NCBI GenBank assembly: GCA_030654395.1
Contig: JAURXM010000075.1
Location: 76,274 to 122,338, forward strand
Direction: 5' to 3'
Length of the DNA stretch: 46,065 nt
DNA from: Aquabacterium sp.
GTDB lineage: Bacteria > Pseudomonadota > Gammaproteobacteria > Burkholderiales > Burkholderiaceae_C
Below are positions 1 to 9,084 of the stretch, piece after piece; the first letter of the stretch is position 1, and the number at the start of each line of letters is the position of its first letter. Under the pieces are notes generated by a model that did no database searches, was not told the origin of the DNA, and saw only the letters and a list, made by a program, of their open reading frames with translations. A program made the position numbers and the translations under genes.

Positions 1-102
1 ATTGAGTTGATCAATCGGCCAGTTGAGATCGTAAACACCAACGATCAGAGGGATCGCGACGATGCGCGCCCAAGTTAGCAATGTAGGCAGATTCCAAAAC
101 AT
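1..102 (-). CDS. pgsA: CDP-diacylglycerol--glycerol-3-phosphate phosphatidyltransferase, N-terminal part
   Basis: Only the first 34 codons lie in the window; the gene continues past position 1. The reverse strand from the ATG at 102-100 reads MFWNLPTLLTWARIVAIPLI, followed by VGVYDLNWP. This is the typical N-terminus and first membrane helix of PgsA, which makes phosphatidylglycerophosphate at the inner membrane. PgsA commonly follows uvrC in proteobacteria, and here it lies 29 bp beyond the small lipoprotein gene downstream of uvrC. The catalytic CDP-alcohol phosphotransferase motif is outside the window, so the call rests on the N-terminal pattern and the context. Confidence 0.8.
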   Translation of the reverse strand, partial: MFWNLPTLLTWARIVAIPLIVGVYDLNWPIDQLN

Positions 103-131
103 GTTTGTATTGTGCCCCTGAAGCTGACGCA

Positions 132-647
132 TCAACGTTGGTCCAGCGTCATTGGTTTGAACTTACGGTCAGCATTGAACAAAAACGTCTCGTTAAATTT
201 CCAAGGCTTGGGCAAACGACTGACATCACCGAATGGTGCTGCGCGTTTGATGGCGGCCATGGCCATGTCAACGGTCTCTCGTGCTTGACTGGGATAACGC
301 AGCACCGCGATGTGGTGGATGCTGCCATCGCCATTGAGTTCAATACTCATGACGGGGATCGCCAACAAAATATCAGGCGGCACCCCTTTGTACACCCCAT
401 CAGGGTTAGCCATGACCATGCGCTTGGCCGCTTGCAAGCGGGCATCCGCCCAACTGCGGGGCGTATAAGGCGCGGACAGCTTGACATCCCTACTTGAAGA
501 CTGCGGGGCAGGTGCCTTGGGGCTGGGCACGGCTGTTTTATCAGTTGAGGCAGGCTCACTTGGGGGGCGCAGTGCACTGCAAGCAACAAGGCCGATGGTG
601 AGCACCAACAGCAGCCCCCACGTGATCCGGGTATCAACGCAATGCAC
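132..647 (-). CDS. Small outer-membrane lipoprotein with TonB C-terminal-like domain
   Basis: Not a named family that I recognise. The reading frame is open further upstream, but I place the start at the GTG at 647. A GAGGAG ribosome-binding site lies seven bases before it, and this start overlaps the end of uvrC by only 14 bases. The predicted protein has 171 residues: a hydrophobic segment ending in the lipobox LVAC (Cys about residue 23, followed by Ser, which favours outer-membrane sorting), then a Ser/Pro/Lys-rich linker. The C-terminal domain of about 100 residues contains [20 protein letters not shown] and a final WKFNETFLF stretch, resembling the periplasmic fold of TonB C-terminal domains. 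No separate transmembrane energy-transducer helix is visible. A related domain occurs in the secreted protein at 29943-30362. The gene is probably cotranscribed with uvrC. Confidence 0.7.
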   Translation of the reverse strand: MHCVDTRITWGLLLVLTIGLVACSALRPPSEPASTDKTAVPSPKAPAPQSSSRDVKLSAPYTPRSWADARLQAAKRMVMANPDGVYKGVPPDILLAIPVMSIELNGDGSIHHIAVLRYPSQARETVDMAMAAIKRAAPFGDVSRLPKPWKFNETFLFNADRKFKPMTLDQR

Positions 648-2622
648 GGTAAATCTCCTCAGCCAATTCATGTGAAATGCCATCGACAGTGGCCAATTCT
701 TCAACGCTGGCTGATGCCACGCCCTTGACCCCACCAAATCGCTGCAGCAGTTTGGCACGCCGTTTGGGCCCCACACCAACAATGTCTTCTAAGCGACTGC
801 TGCCTGTACGAACGCTGGCACGCTTGGCGCGCATGCCTGTGATCGCAAAACGGTGTGCTTCATCGCGTATTTGGGCAACCAACATCAATGCTGCAGAGCT
901 GGGTGCCAGTTGCAATTTGGGTCGACCATCGGCAAAGACCAATTCCTCAAGGCCCACCTTGCGGCCCTCGCCTTTTTCCACCCCAACGATGATCGACAAA
1001 GGCAGTCCAATGACCGTGAAGACCTCTCGTGCCATCGACACTTGGCCTTTACCCCCATCAATGAGCACCAAGTCAGGCACACGTGCGGCCTTGGTGCCTG
1101 TCGCGCTGTAGCGACGCTGTAGCGCTTGCTTCATGGCGGCATAGTCATCGCCCGGGGTGATGTCATTGATGTTGTAGCGCCGGTATTGAGCAGACTGCAT
1201 CTTGTGATGTTCGTACACCACACAAGAGGCCTGTGTCGCCTCACCCGCCGTGTGACTGATGTCAAAGCACTCGATGCGCAAGCCAGCAAGCCCGGCTTCG
1301 CTGGCATCCAGATCCAGATCCAAACTCAACGCATCAACCAAAGCGCGCGTGCGAGCCTGCTGAGACCCTTCCTCGCTCAGTAAGCGTGCCAGCGACAAAT
1401 CAGCACCCATGATGGCCATGTCCAACCATGCTCGGCGCTGCTCACGCGGCTGATGCACAACGGTGACCTTATGGCCGCCCTGCTCTCCTAACGCAGCCAC
1501 CAAATCGGGGTCGACCTGGTGACTCAAAATCAACATGGATGGCAGCACGCCGCCAAGGTAGTGTTGGGCCAAAAAAGCCTCCAAAACACGCACCTCAGTG
1601 GCATGAACATAGGCCTGCGCCGCGCCATCGGAATGCGCCTCCGAGATGACATCGTCTTGCAACTGCACATGATCTTGCACATGCAAGGGGAAATGCGCGC
1701 GGTCACCCAAATGCCGCCCGCCACGTACCATGGCGAGGTTCACGCAAGCGCGGCCACCCTGCACCTTCACCGCCAAAATATCCACATCCTTATCGACCAC
1801 GGTTTCAATCGATTGTTGATGCAGCACAGCTGACAAAGAGCTGATCTGGTTGCGGATATCGGCCGCTTTTTCGTACTCATAACGGTCGGCGTACGCCATC
1901 ATGCGGCTTTGCAGATCAGCCAGTACGGCCTCAGGTTCGCCCAGCAAAAAACGCTCTGCCTGCGCCACGCTGACTTGATAGTCCTCGGGGCTAATCAAGT
2001 CAACACAAGGGCCGCTGCAACGCTTGATTTGATGGAGCAAACAGGGGCGGCTGCGGTTTTTGTAGATGGCGTCTTCGCAGGTGCGGATCAAGAACACTTT
2101 TTGCAGTAACTGAATCGTGTCCTTGACAGCCCATGCGTTGGGATAAGGGCCGTAGTAGCGATTTTTCCGGTCGACCGCCCCCCGGTAATAGGACATCCTG
2201 GGAAACTCAGCCGACGTGATCTTCAAATACGGGTAACTTTTGTCATCGCGAAACAAAATGTTGTAGCGCGGATTGAGCGTCTTGATGAGGTTGTTTTCAA
2301 GCAAGAGTGCCTCAGCTTCGCTGCGCACCACCGTGGTCTCCATTCGCACGATGCGTGACACCATGTGACCTGTTCTAGAGCCGCCATGTTGCTTTTGGAA
2401 ATAGCTGGAGACCCGCTTTTTGAGGTCACGCGCCTTGCCCACGTACAACAAATCGCCACGGACATCAAAGTAGCGATAAACGCCTGGCAAAGGTGGCAGC
2501 GAGGCCACTTCGGACAGCAACCTATCCCAAACGCGAGCGCGCTCCTGCAGGACACTGGCTTGGGCACCCGAACTATCTGGCTCAGGCATGTCGACGGGTT
2601 CGTTGTCTGGCGGCAGGATCAT
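634..2622 (-). CDS. uvrC: Excinuclease ABC subunit C
   Basis: UvrC makes both incisions around bulky DNA lesions after UvrAB loading, in the cytoplasm. The protein has about 662 residues, slightly longer than E. coli UvrC because of an N-terminal extension. In order it shows a GIY-YIG nuclease domain ([27 protein letters not shown], residues about 40-115), a UvrBC-interaction segment near residues 235-270 ([20 protein letters not shown]), the RNase H-like second nuclease domain ([23 protein letters not shown]) and a C-terminal helix-hairpin-helix pair ([20 protein letters not shown]). A longer frame opens with TTG at 2655; I prefer the ATG at 2622, though neither has a convincing Shine-Dalgarno. 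It is divergent from earP and runs into the lipoprotein gene and pgsA. Confidence 0.96.
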   Translation of the reverse strand: MILPPDNEPVDMPEPDSSGAQASVLQERARVWDRLLSEVASLPPLPGVYRYFDVRGDLLYVGKARDLKKRVSSYFQKQHGGSRTGHMVSRIVRMETTVVRSEAEALLLENNLIKTLNPRYNILFRDDKSYPYLKITSAEFPRMSYYRGAVDRKNRYYGPYPNAWAVKDTIQLLQKVFLIRTCEDAIYKNRSRPCLLHQIKRCSGPCVDLISPEDYQVSVAQAERFLLGEPEAVLADLQSRMMAYADRYEYEKAADIRNQISSLSAVLHQQSIETVVDKDVDILAVKVQGGRACVNLAMVRGGRHLGDRAHFPLHVQDHVQLQDDVISEAHSDGAAQAYVHATEVRVLEAFLAQHYLGGVLPSMLILSHQVDPDLVAALGEQGGHKVTVVHQPREQRRAWLDMAIMGADLSLARLLSEEGSQQARTRALVDALSLDLDLDASEAGLAGLRIECFDISHTAGEATQASCVVYEHHKMQSAQYRRYNINDITPGDDYAAMKQALQRRYSATGTKAARVPDLVLIDGGKGQVSMAREVFTVIGLPLSIIVGVEKGEGRKVGLEELVFADGRPKLQLAPSSAALMLVAQIRDEAHRFAITGMRAKRASVRTGSSRLEDIVGVGPKRRAKLLQRFGGVKGVASASVEELATVDGISHELAEEIYRALR

Positions 2623-2666
2623 GGAGAGAGATTGTCTCTGACATCGGCCCTGCAAAGCTGCTCACT

Positions 2667-2675
2667 TGCCATAAT
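2667..2675 (+). promoter_or_regulatory. Extended -10 promoter for earP (possible leaderless start)
   Basis: The sequence TGCCATAAT matches an extended -10 element (TGn followed by CATAAT at 2670-2675); no good -35 is present. A start site about seven bases downstream would fall on the earP ATG at 2682. There is also no Shine-Dalgarno before that ATG, so a leaderless or near-leaderless mRNA is possible. This is prediction from sequence only. Confidence 0.4.
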
Positions 2676-2681
2676 CGCGCC

Positions 2682-3842
2682 ATGCTTTGGGATGTGTTCT
2701 GTCGAGTCATCGACAATTTTGGCGACATGGGGGTGTGCTGGCGGCTGGCTGTTGACCTCGGTCAGCGCGGCCATCAGGTGCGCCTGTGGGTTGACGATGC
2801 CCAAGCGCTGACTTGGATGGCCCCTCAAGTGCGGTGGCAAACCGAGCCACATGAGCACCTTGCCGTAGGACGGGGACAGCAGGGCGTGGAGGTTAGGCAT
2901 TGGGCCGAAGCCACCCAAGCCCTGCCCTTACTGCCCGGGTTGGAGGCAGGCGATGTCGTGGTGGAAGCCTTCGGCTGCGATCCGCCAGAAGCCTTCATCA
3001 CGCGGATGCAAGTGCGTGCAGCCCAAGGCAACGCGGCCCAGTGGGTCAACCTAGAGTACCTCAGCGCGGAGGATTACGTGGCCCGCAGCCATGGCCTGAG
3101 CTCTCCTGTTTGGTCGGGCGCAGGCAACGGGCTGACCAAGCGGTTCTTCTATCCGGGCTTCACCCAGGGGACGGGCGGCCTGCTGCGAGAACCTAAACTG
3201 ATTGATCAAAGACAAATGTTGTCTGAGTCAAGCAGCCTGCGCGCCGCAAAACTCGCCGCTCTGGGCATTCACCTGCAAGCCACCGACAAACTCGTATTGG
3301 TGTTTTGTTATGCCTCGGCGCCTGTTGATGACCTGCTAGACCGACTATCTAAGCAAGGCTCTCGTGTCCACGTGTTGCTGACACCGGGTCATGCTGCGAG
3401 CATGGGCGAGGCATGGCTGGCGCGACATCGCGACACGCTGCTGCGTTTGCACATGATTCCGGCACTGCCTCAAGATGAATTTGACGCCCTACTGTGGTGC
3501 TGCGATCTCAATTTGGTTCGAGGCGAGGACTCTGCAGTCCGTGCCTTGTGGGCTGGGCGGCCGCACATCTGGCAAATCTACGAACAAGATGATGGCGTGC
3601 ACGCCCAGAAACTCGATGCATTCATGAACAAATGGATGGCCGCTTGGCCAGAGGCACTACGTACCGACGTACAGGCGTGGTGGCTGGCTTGGAACGGCTT
3701 AGGCCCCATGCCAGAAGTGCTGCCGCAATGGGGTCATCCAAACGCACCTTGGCAACTGGCCAGTACCGCAGCGAGCATCGAATTACGTGCCCAAACCGAT
3801 CTCACCTCGCAGTTGATCGAATTTGTTGCAAGCTCAGGCTAA
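2682..3842 (+). CDS. earP: EF-P arginine-32 rhamnosyltransferase
   Basis: EarP (formerly DUF2331) transfers rhamnose from dTDP-L-rhamnose to Arg32 of elongation factor P, an inverting GT-B glycosyltransferase reaction. The start is fixed by the family N-terminus [20 protein letters not shown], which carries the two conserved aspartates (here D11 and D15) of the active site. The conserved C-terminal donor-binding motif [20 protein letters not shown], followed by YEQDD, contains the catalytic-region glutamate. At 386 residues it matches family size. efp follows 98 bp downstream on the same strand, and its EF-P has arginine at position 32. Substrate and enzyme are therefore paired as in Pseudomonas and Neisseria. 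The dTDP-rhamnose genes (rmlBDAC) are not in the window. Confidence 0.96.
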   Translation: MLWDVFCRVIDNFGDMGVCWRLAVDLGQRGHQVRLWVDDAQALTWMAPQVRWQTEPHEHLAVGRGQQGVEVRHWAEATQALPLLPGLEAGDVVVEAFGCDPPEAFITRMQVRAAQGNAAQWVNLEYLSAEDYVARSHGLSSPVWSGAGNGLTKRFFYPGFTQGTGGLLREPKLIDQRQMLSESSSLRAAKLAALGIHLQATDKLVLVFCYASAPVDDLLDRLSKQGSRVHVLLTPGHAASMGEAWLARHRDTLLRLHMIPALPQDEFDALLWCCDLNLVRGEDSAVRALWAGRPHIWQIYEQDDGVHAQKLDAFMNKWMAAWPEALRTDVQAWWLAWNGLGPMPEVLPQWGHPNAPWQLASTAASIELRAQTDLTSQLIEFVASSG

Positions 3843-3940
3843 AATACTCGGCTTTGCTGCTGGCAGTATGGTGGTTGGGTATCACCCGCCGTCGCCGTAG
3901 CACCACCAGATCGAACCAGACACCCACACCGGGAATCACC

Positions 3941-4495
3941 ATGAAACTCGCTCAAGAAATCCGCGCCGGCAACGTGATCATGCACGGCAAGGACCCTATG
4001 GTCGTCCTCAAGACCGAATACAGCCGTGGTGGCCGTGGTGCTGCCACGGTGCGCATCAAAATGAAGAGCTTGCTTAACGGCTCTGGCGCCGAAGTGGTCT
4101 TCAAAGCCGACGACAAGATGGACCAAGTCATCCTCGACAAGAAGGATTGCACTTACTCCTACTTCGCTGACCCGATGTACGCGTTCATGGACGCCGAGTA
4201 CAACCAATTTGAAATCGAAACAGAGAACATGGGCGACGCGCTCAACTATCTGCAAGATGGCATGGAAGCTGAAGTCGTTTTCTATGACGGCAAGGCCATT
4301 TCAGTTGAACTGCCCACCACCATCGTGCGCGAAATCGAAACTGAACCAGCCGTCAAGGGCGACACATCAGGCAAGGTGATGAAGCCTGCTCGCGTGGTCG
4401 GCACCGGCTTCACCATCCCCGTCCCCATGTTTGTGGACTCTGGTGACAAGATCGAAATCGACACCCGCACCCACGAGTACAAGAAGCGCGTTTAA
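3941..4495 (+). CDS. efp: Elongation factor P, Arg32-rhamnosylated type
   Basis: EF-P binds the ribosome between the P and E sites and relieves stalling at polyproline stretches. The 184-residue protein has the normal three beta-barrel length. The loop near residues 27-36 reads [10 protein letters not shown] and puts arginine at position 32, the residue modified by EarP, rather than the lysine used by the EpmA/EpmB branch. The C-terminal OB domain ends with [15 protein letters not shown]. It lies directly behind earP. A TAAAAT sequence over the earP stop codon (3838-3843) might give efp its own promoter, since EF-P is usually much more abundant than its modifying enzyme; that is inference. 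Confidence 0.98.
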   Translation: MKLAQEIRAGNVIMHGKDPMVVLKTEYSRGGRGAATVRIKMKSLLNGSGAEVVFKADDKMDQVILDKKDCTYSYFADPMYAFMDAEYNQFEIETENMGDALNYLQDGMEAEVVFYDGKAISVELPTTIVREIETEPAVKGDTSGKVMKPARVVGTGFTIPVPMFVDSGDKIEIDTRTHEYKKRV

Positions 4496-4533
4496 GCGCT
4501 TTGGGGCGATTCACCGCTCACTCAGCTAAGCCC

Positions 4534-4560
4534 AAAAGGACACCACCAGGTGTCCTTTTT
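4534..4560. terminator. Bidirectional intrinsic terminator between efp and dusA
   Basis: An 11-bp perfect stem (AAAAGGACACC / GGTGTCCTTTT, 4534-4544 with 4549-4559) with an ACCA loop is flanked by A and T tracts on both sides. It serves efp on the plus strand and the convergent dusA on the minus strand. Confidence 0.88.
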
Positions 4561-5648
4561 CAATTTGACGCTTGGCTTTTTACAGTCTCACTGACACGTT
4601 GATGCGCCCGTGCCATGACTTCGGTAGGCGACAATGCCTTGAGGGTATGGTCAGACCAAACTTGCCGCCAACTGCGTGAGCCAGGCATGCCGTTGTACAA
4701 ACCCAGCATGTGGCGTGAGATGGCTGACCAGCGCACTTCACCATGATCTAGGCCGGCGGTTCTGGCCATTTCGCGCTCGGCATAGGCCACGACAACAGCC
4801 TCAACCGACTTGCGTGTCCAGCCATCACCTCGGTTGGGTAGACCAAAAAACAGCTCATCCCACTCGGACATGATCCAAGGCTGGTGATAGGCAGCTCGCC
4901 CCACCATCACACCATCCAACGTAACACCATCAAGTACCGCGTTGGCTTGCAACTGCACTTGACACGACGCGTTGTCCGTCAAACCACCGTTGAGCACGAT
5001 GGTCAGATGCGGAAAGTCACGCTTAAGCTGGTGGACGAATTCATACCGAAGCGGTGGCACCTCTCGGTTCTCTCTTGGGCTCAAGCCCTTGAGCCAAGCG
5101 TTGCGTGCGTGCACGATAAAAACACGGCAACCCACATCCGCCACCGTACCGACAAAGTCCCGCACAAAGTCGTAGCTTTCAATTTTATCGATGCCAATGC
5201 GGTGCTTGACTGTGATGGGCATGGCTGGATCATCCCCGGTCACATCGATCATTGCTTTGATGCATTCGGCCACCAACGCGGCCTCTGACATCAAACAGGC
5301 ACCAAAAGCACCCCGTTGCACGCGCTCACTGGGGCAGCCACAATTGAGGTTGACTTCGTTATAGCCCCACTGCTGAGCCAGCTTCGCACAAGCAGCCAGA
5401 TCAACCGGTTCGCTGCCACCCAGTTGCAAAGCCAGCGGGTGCTCTTCGGCATTAAATTGCAAATGCCGCGCCGCATCGCCACGCAACAAAGCCCCGGTGG
5501 TGACCATCTCTGTATACAGCCTAGCGTGCTGACTGAGTGCCCGATGAAAGTAACGGCAATGCCTGTCACTCCAATCGAGCATCGGGGCCACGCACATGCG
5601 CCAAGGGCTAGGGCCAGCAAGCAAGCCCCCGGTCACCAAATCAGACAT
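4560..5648 (-). CDS. dusA: tRNA-dihydrouridine(20/20a) synthase
   Basis: An FMN- and NADPH-dependent enzyme reducing uridine 20/20a in the tRNA D-loop. The TIM-barrel motifs are clear: CVAPMLDWSDRHCRYFHR at the N-terminus, the active-site segment NLNCGCPSERVQRGAFGACL with the catalytic cysteine, VKHRIGID, and the DusA-specific FIVHARNAWLKGLSPRENRE. From the ATG at 5648 the protein has 362 residues; a GTG at 5663 would add five. The gene begins only 3-18 bases after the GH2 gene ends, so it may be read as the last gene of the carrier-protein cluster's minus-strand arm. There is no room for a separate promoter between them. This arrangement is unusual for a housekeeping tRNA modification gene. 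Confidence 0.95.
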   Translation of the reverse strand: MSDLVTGGLLAGPSPWRMCVAPMLDWSDRHCRYFHRALSQHARLYTEMVTTGALLRGDAARHLQFNAEEHPLALQLGGSEPVDLAACAKLAQQWGYNEVNLNCGCPSERVQRGAFGACLMSEAALVAECIKAMIDVTGDDPAMPITVKHRIGIDKIESYDFVRDFVGTVADVGCRVFIVHARNAWLKGLSPRENREVPPLRYEFVHQLKRDFPHLTIVLNGGLTDNASCQVQLQANAVLDGVTLDGVMVGRAAYHQPWIMSEWDELFFGLPNRGDGWTRKSVEAVVVAYAEREMARTAGLDHGEVRWSAISRHMLGLYNGMPGSRSWRQVWSDHTLKALSPTEVMARAHQRVSETVKSQASN

Positions 5649-5666
5649 CACTGAACCATTCACTTA

Positions 5667-8231
5667 TTAAGCCGCGCCGCGGTCCATCTGGATCGTGGCC
5701 ACTGTATCGCTGTTGATCGCCCTCACACACCCCGACAGGCTGGCCTTGAGTAAGTCGTGGGCACGCAAAACAACGCAACGTACATCACCGGGGCCAAGGT
5801 GAAAATAGGCATCATCAGGGACGCAACCATCCACATCAAAATGCACCGATTGGGCAAAGTTCACCGTACTGACCGTCACCTCGAATTGGCCTGATCCTAT
5901 AGCGCGTGCTTTGGCCTGCAAAACTAGGTCACGCTCCATCGGCAAAGCCAAACCAGCCGGAAAGGCAAACGCTTGCGCAAGCACATCCCCCTGTTGGCTG
6001 ATGAGTTTGACAGACAGCACTTGCGCGCTGACCGGACCAAACCGATACGACCACGACCAATCAACGAACCAATCAAACCAAGCCATGAGTGACCAAGATT
6101 GGGCACCGTGGGGCGGCACTTCAATCGCTCGACGACCTTGCCCGACTTGCACGTGACCGTGCCGCCATGCAGTCACTTCAACTTCGCCGTGCAGCACCTG
6201 TGCGCCATCGTTCGCCACATGAGCGTACAGGCCATTACCGCCCTCATCACTCACAGCCACTGACACAGCTTGCAGTGTGCGCTTCAGGTAGTAATAAGGC
6301 GCCTTAGGTTGACCTAGGCTGTCGACCACACCCCAGCCAGCGCCAGGCCACAAATCGCGCAGAAACCAAATCATCGCACCATGGCAGGATGAAGCCGAGC
6401 GCCGCCATTCGGCAAACGCCCCGGCCATGACCTCGCCAGAGGCCACGCGACTGAGGGTCAGATACCGATCGTGGTCGCTGTAACGCAGCTTCGCCGGGTC
6501 AACCCCAAAAAGCAGTGCAAGGTAATGGTCTCGCACATCTTCAAAGTCCCACCCAGCACCCAAATCACGTGGTGCACGGGACTTCCAAGCAGGGTGGTGT
6601 ACCCGCAAAGCAAGCCCGCCTGGCATGCGTGCCATTGCAGCAGATTCAGGCACGTTCGAGAACGCAAGGCATTCTGTTGCAAATTGAAGGTTGGCTCGCC
6701 GGGCATCATCTGGGTCACGCTGATAGGCCCCCACACCGTAATACGACGTTGTCCCAACGTCACCCTGATGCGGGAACGCACCATCACAGGCGCTAGAGGG
6801 CCAATACGGCACATCCGGGCAGGTGTTGGCAGCCTCTCTCGCTAGCGTCTCGTGGAACAAGGCAGGTGCCCACAAGTCGCGCGTTGCGCCAAACATGGCC
6901 GCTTGTTGCTCAACCTCGCTGTTGCCGCACAAAACGGTCAACGCCGGTCGAGCCTGCCAACGCTGCATCTGCTGACGCGCCTCCAAGGTCACCGCCTCAA
7001 CAAACTCGGCATCCTGCGGATAATCCATGTTGGCAAACATGAACTCTTGCCAAACCATGATGCCCTGCTGATCACACTGATCATAAAAGGCATCGGCCTC
7101 GTAGGCCATCGTGCCCCCCACCCTGAGCATGTTCATGCCTGCAGAGCGAACTTGACTCAGTGCACGCGCGTACTCTAGCTCGCTGGCAGCATCCAACGTG
7201 ACCGGATCCAATGGCGTCCAGCAAGCACCACGAGCAAAAACAGGCACACCGTTGACGCTGATTGAGAAGCCACCCTCGCGCCTGTCGATGTCAACCGTGC
7301 GAAAACCCACAGACCCCAAAGACAGCCAAACGGGCGGCGCTTCACCCAGAACAGAGAGCCGGAGACCTGCCGCATACAAGGCGGGTTCACCATGCGTATG
7401 CGGCCACCATAGATCAACCTCGTCAACCTGCAAACAGCCCGACCAAGTTGCATCAGATTGCGTCAAGGCCACGCTGTAGCTCACTCCGCCACGCTCAAGG
7501 CACAACTCAGCACTGTCCACTTGCTGACCTGGCTGCGACAAGATGGCACAAGACAAGGCCAACCGCCCCACTCCACCGGTGACCGTTGGTCGCAGTACCA
7601 GACCATCCACCTGTGCCAAGGGCTTCGCAGACAACCAAACACCACGCCAAGGCCCAACCACAGCCGCAGGTGGGGACCAGCCTGGTGTACGACCCAAAAC
7701 AGTCGTTCTAAACCAACGCAACTGCTGGTTTTCAATCATGGGCGCACGCCACCTTGGTCGCGGCCGCCGCTGAGTCAAAGCCTTATCCAGCGAGCGAAAC
7801 ACCATCACCAGTTGGTTGCCCTTTGGCTTCAAGTGCGGCGTCACCACCACCCGATGTGCCAAGAACATATTCGTGCTGACCAAGACAGACTCACCGTTAA
7901 GCCAAACCTCGGCCACGGTCGCTAAGCCATCCAAACCGAGCACATGGTCGCAGCCAGCATCGCCATCTTGCAAATCAAAGCACAGGCGATACCACCAGTC
8001 CTGCGCATCGAAGCGCTTGGCTTCGCCATCCAGCGACCACTGCCCCAATTGACGCAAAACGTCTGCGGCAGGCCCGAGTTTGGGCGCATCCAACCAATCA
8101 AGGTCAGCAGTCAAATCGCCTGCCTGACCAACTTGACCAGGTGCTATCGCACACACTTGCCACCCATGGATGAAATTTTGCCGAACATCAGGCATGGGCA
8201 TGGCTTGACGGCCTTGGGCCACAGTCAGCAC
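5667..8231 (-). CDS. Cytosolic glycoside hydrolase family 2 enzyme, beta-mannosidase-like
   Basis: A GH2 protein of about 854 residues. It shows the usual layout: jelly-roll sugar-binding domain (QDWWYRLCFDL, VWLNGESVLVSTNMF), immunoglobulin-like domain, then a TIM barrel (FSISVNGVPVFARGACWTPL, MNMLRVGGTMAYEADAFYD, GIMVWQEFMFA). The probable acid/base glutamate is in LCGNSEVEQQ (about residue 439) and the probable nucleophile in FATECLAFSN (about residue 520). The GNSE motif and the WTPLDP sequence favour beta-mannosidase over beta-galactosidase. No signal peptide is visible, so it should act in the cytosol. I choose GTG 8231, eight bases after the carrier-protein stop; an overlapping TTG at 8249 is the alternative. 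Its place directly behind a carrier-protein gene suggests that it acts on an intracellular glycoconjugate made by the same pathway, not on dietary mannan. The exact substrate is unknown. Confidence 0.82.
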   Translation of the reverse strand: MLTVAQGRQAMPMPDVRQNFIHGWQVCAIAPGQVGQAGDLTADLDWLDAPKLGPAADVLRQLGQWSLDGEAKRFDAQDWWYRLCFDLQDGDAGCDHVLGLDGLATVAEVWLNGESVLVSTNMFLAHRVVVTPHLKPKGNQLVMVFRSLDKALTQRRPRPRWRAPMIENQQLRWFRTTVLGRTPGWSPPAAVVGPWRGVWLSAKPLAQVDGLVLRPTVTGGVGRLALSCAILSQPGQQVDSAELCLERGGVSYSVALTQSDATWSGCLQVDEVDLWWPHTHGEPALYAAGLRLSVLGEAPPVWLSLGSVGFRTVDIDRREGGFSISVNGVPVFARGACWTPLDPVTLDAASELEYARALSQVRSAGMNMLRVGGTMAYEADAFYDQCDQQGIMVWQEFMFANMDYPQDAEFVEAVTLEARQQMQRWQARPALTVLCGNSEVEQQAAMFGATRDLWAPALFHETLAREAANTCPDVPYWPSSACDGAFPHQGDVGTTSYYGVGAYQRDPDDARRANLQFATECLAFSNVPESAAMARMPGGLALRVHHPAWKSRAPRDLGAGWDFEDVRDHYLALLFGVDPAKLRYSDHDRYLTLSRVASGEVMAGAFAEWRRSASSCHGAMIWFLRDLWPGAGWGVVDSLGQPKAPYYYLKRTLQAVSVAVSDEGGNGLYAHVANDGAQVLHGEVEVTAWRHGHVQVGQGRRAIEVPPHGAQSWSLMAWFDWFVDWSWSYRFGPVSAQVLSVKLISQQGDVLAQAFAFPAGLALPMERDLVLQAKARAIGSGQFEVTVSTVNFAQSVHFDVDGCVPDDAYFHLGPGDVRCVVLRAHDLLKASLSGCVRAINSDTVATIQMDRGAA

Positions 8232-8238
8232 GATTGAA

Positions 8239-8496
8239 TCACCCGCCAATCAACTCAGTCACGGCTGCGCGGATCGAACTGATGCTGTTAAACACATTGC
8301 GCTTGAGCATGTGATCAGGAAATTCAACATCGAAAGTGCCTTCAAGGCCCAACATCACGTTGACGCTGGCATGCGAGGTCATCCCAGCTTGATAGAGATC
8401 CTCATCTGCATCCAAGGTCATGGCGTCTTTACTAAGCCGTGCGTGATCCTTCAAAACGGTACGGATTTGGGTGTCGATGGCAACGGTATCAGTCAT
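8239..8496 (-). CDS. Stand-alone aminoacyl/acyl carrier protein
   Basis: An 85-residue acidic four-helix carrier protein. The phosphopantetheine-attachment segment reads DLYQAGMTSHASVNVMLGLE; Ser41 is the predicted attachment site. It lacks the classical D-S-L: the Asp is replaced by Thr and the Leu by His (T-S-H). This departs from FabF/FabD-type fatty-acid ACPs and suggests a dedicated partner. The gene lies between a dedicated AcpS-type transferase (58 bp upstream) and the GH2 gene (immediately downstream). It is opposite a SerRS-like ligase of the family known to aminoacylate such small carrier proteins. Loading with an amino acid is inferred from that context. No clear Shine-Dalgarno precedes the ATG. 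Confidence 0.9.
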   Translation of the reverse strand: MTDTVAIDTQIRTVLKDHARLSKDAMTLDADEDLYQAGMTSHASVNVMLGLEGTFDVEFPDHMLKRNVFNSISSIRAAVTELIGG

Positions 8497-8554
8497 GGTT
8501 CGGTCGTCAGAGTTAAGTCAATTAAAAAGATATAGCGAGATGGCGGAGACAAAA

Positions 8555-9007
8555 TTAAGCTGCACCAACTGTCACAGCCACCACAATAGCAGCCGCATAG
8601 CCCCCGTCATGGCTCAAACTGAGCGCAATTTGCGTCACGTTATGCTGCCTAGCGTGTTCGGCGGCCTTCCCGTGCAAGTGCAGATCGCACCGCCCATCCG
8701 CGTGCCTGAAAACCTCCATCTCACGCCAAGCTATACCTTTGTCGGCCATAGACAAGGCCTTCAGCGTGGCCTCTTTTGCGGCAAACCTAGCAGCCAAACG
8801 CTCAGCCTGCAGCGCCTGAGACGATTGGGCGTATGTTTGCTCATCTTGTGTGAAGACGCGATTCAAAAAACGATCACCAAATCTATCAATGGAGTCCTGT
8901 ATGCGGCTAATTAGCACAATGTCTATACCGGCCCCCACTTGACTTGATGGTACGGCGTTGGCCGCAAACGACGCAGGAAACACCGGTAATGCAGGGAATT
9001 GAGCCAT
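8555..9007 (-). CDS. AcpS-type 4'-phosphopantetheinyl transferase
   Basis: Transfers 4'-phosphopantetheine from CoA to a serine of a carrier protein. At 150 residues it resembles AcpS, plus an N-terminal extension of about 25 residues. Motifs are GAGIDIVLISRI (Mg-binding Asp), FLNRVFTQDEQTYA, the signature ERLAARFAAKEATLKAL (Mg-binding Glu) and a C-terminal SLSHDGGYAAAIVVA. The housekeeping acpS of Burkholderiales normally lies in the rnc-era-recO-pdxJ region, so this is probably a second copy dedicated to the adjacent carrier protein. That is inference, because the rest of the genome is not visible. It is the first gene of the minus arm and is separated from the plus arm by 112 bp. Confidence 0.88.
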   Translation of the reverse strand: MAQFPALPVFPASFAANAVPSSQVGAGIDIVLISRIQDSIDRFGDRFLNRVFTQDEQTYAQSSQALQAERLAARFAAKEATLKALSMADKGIAWREMEVFRHADGRCDLHLHGKAAEHARQHNVTQIALSLSHDGGYAAAIVVAVTVGAA

Positions 9008-9066
9008 TTATTGATTTTATGCGAGGTAAGCGCAGAACATCACATACCTTGGCCAAATCAACCAAT

Positions 9067-9084
9067 CTGCGTCGACGTCCGCAG
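9067..9084. promoter_or_regulatory. Inverted repeat in the divergent promoter region of the carrier-protein cluster
   Basis: CTGCG at 9067-9071 and CGCAG at 9080-9084 flank TCGACGTC, which itself contains the overlapping palindromes GTCGAC and GACGTC. It lies centrally in the only intergenic space between the two divergent arms (9008-9119), next to a TAATAT sequence (9086-9091) that could be a plus-strand -10. It might be an operator. No regulator gene is adjacent, so confidence is low. Confidence 0.3.

Noticed and set aside
2623..2655. Upstream extension of uvrC to the TTG at 2655
   Set aside because: TTG without a ribosome-binding site; the extra residues are not conserved in the UvrC family, and the ATG at 2622 is preferable.
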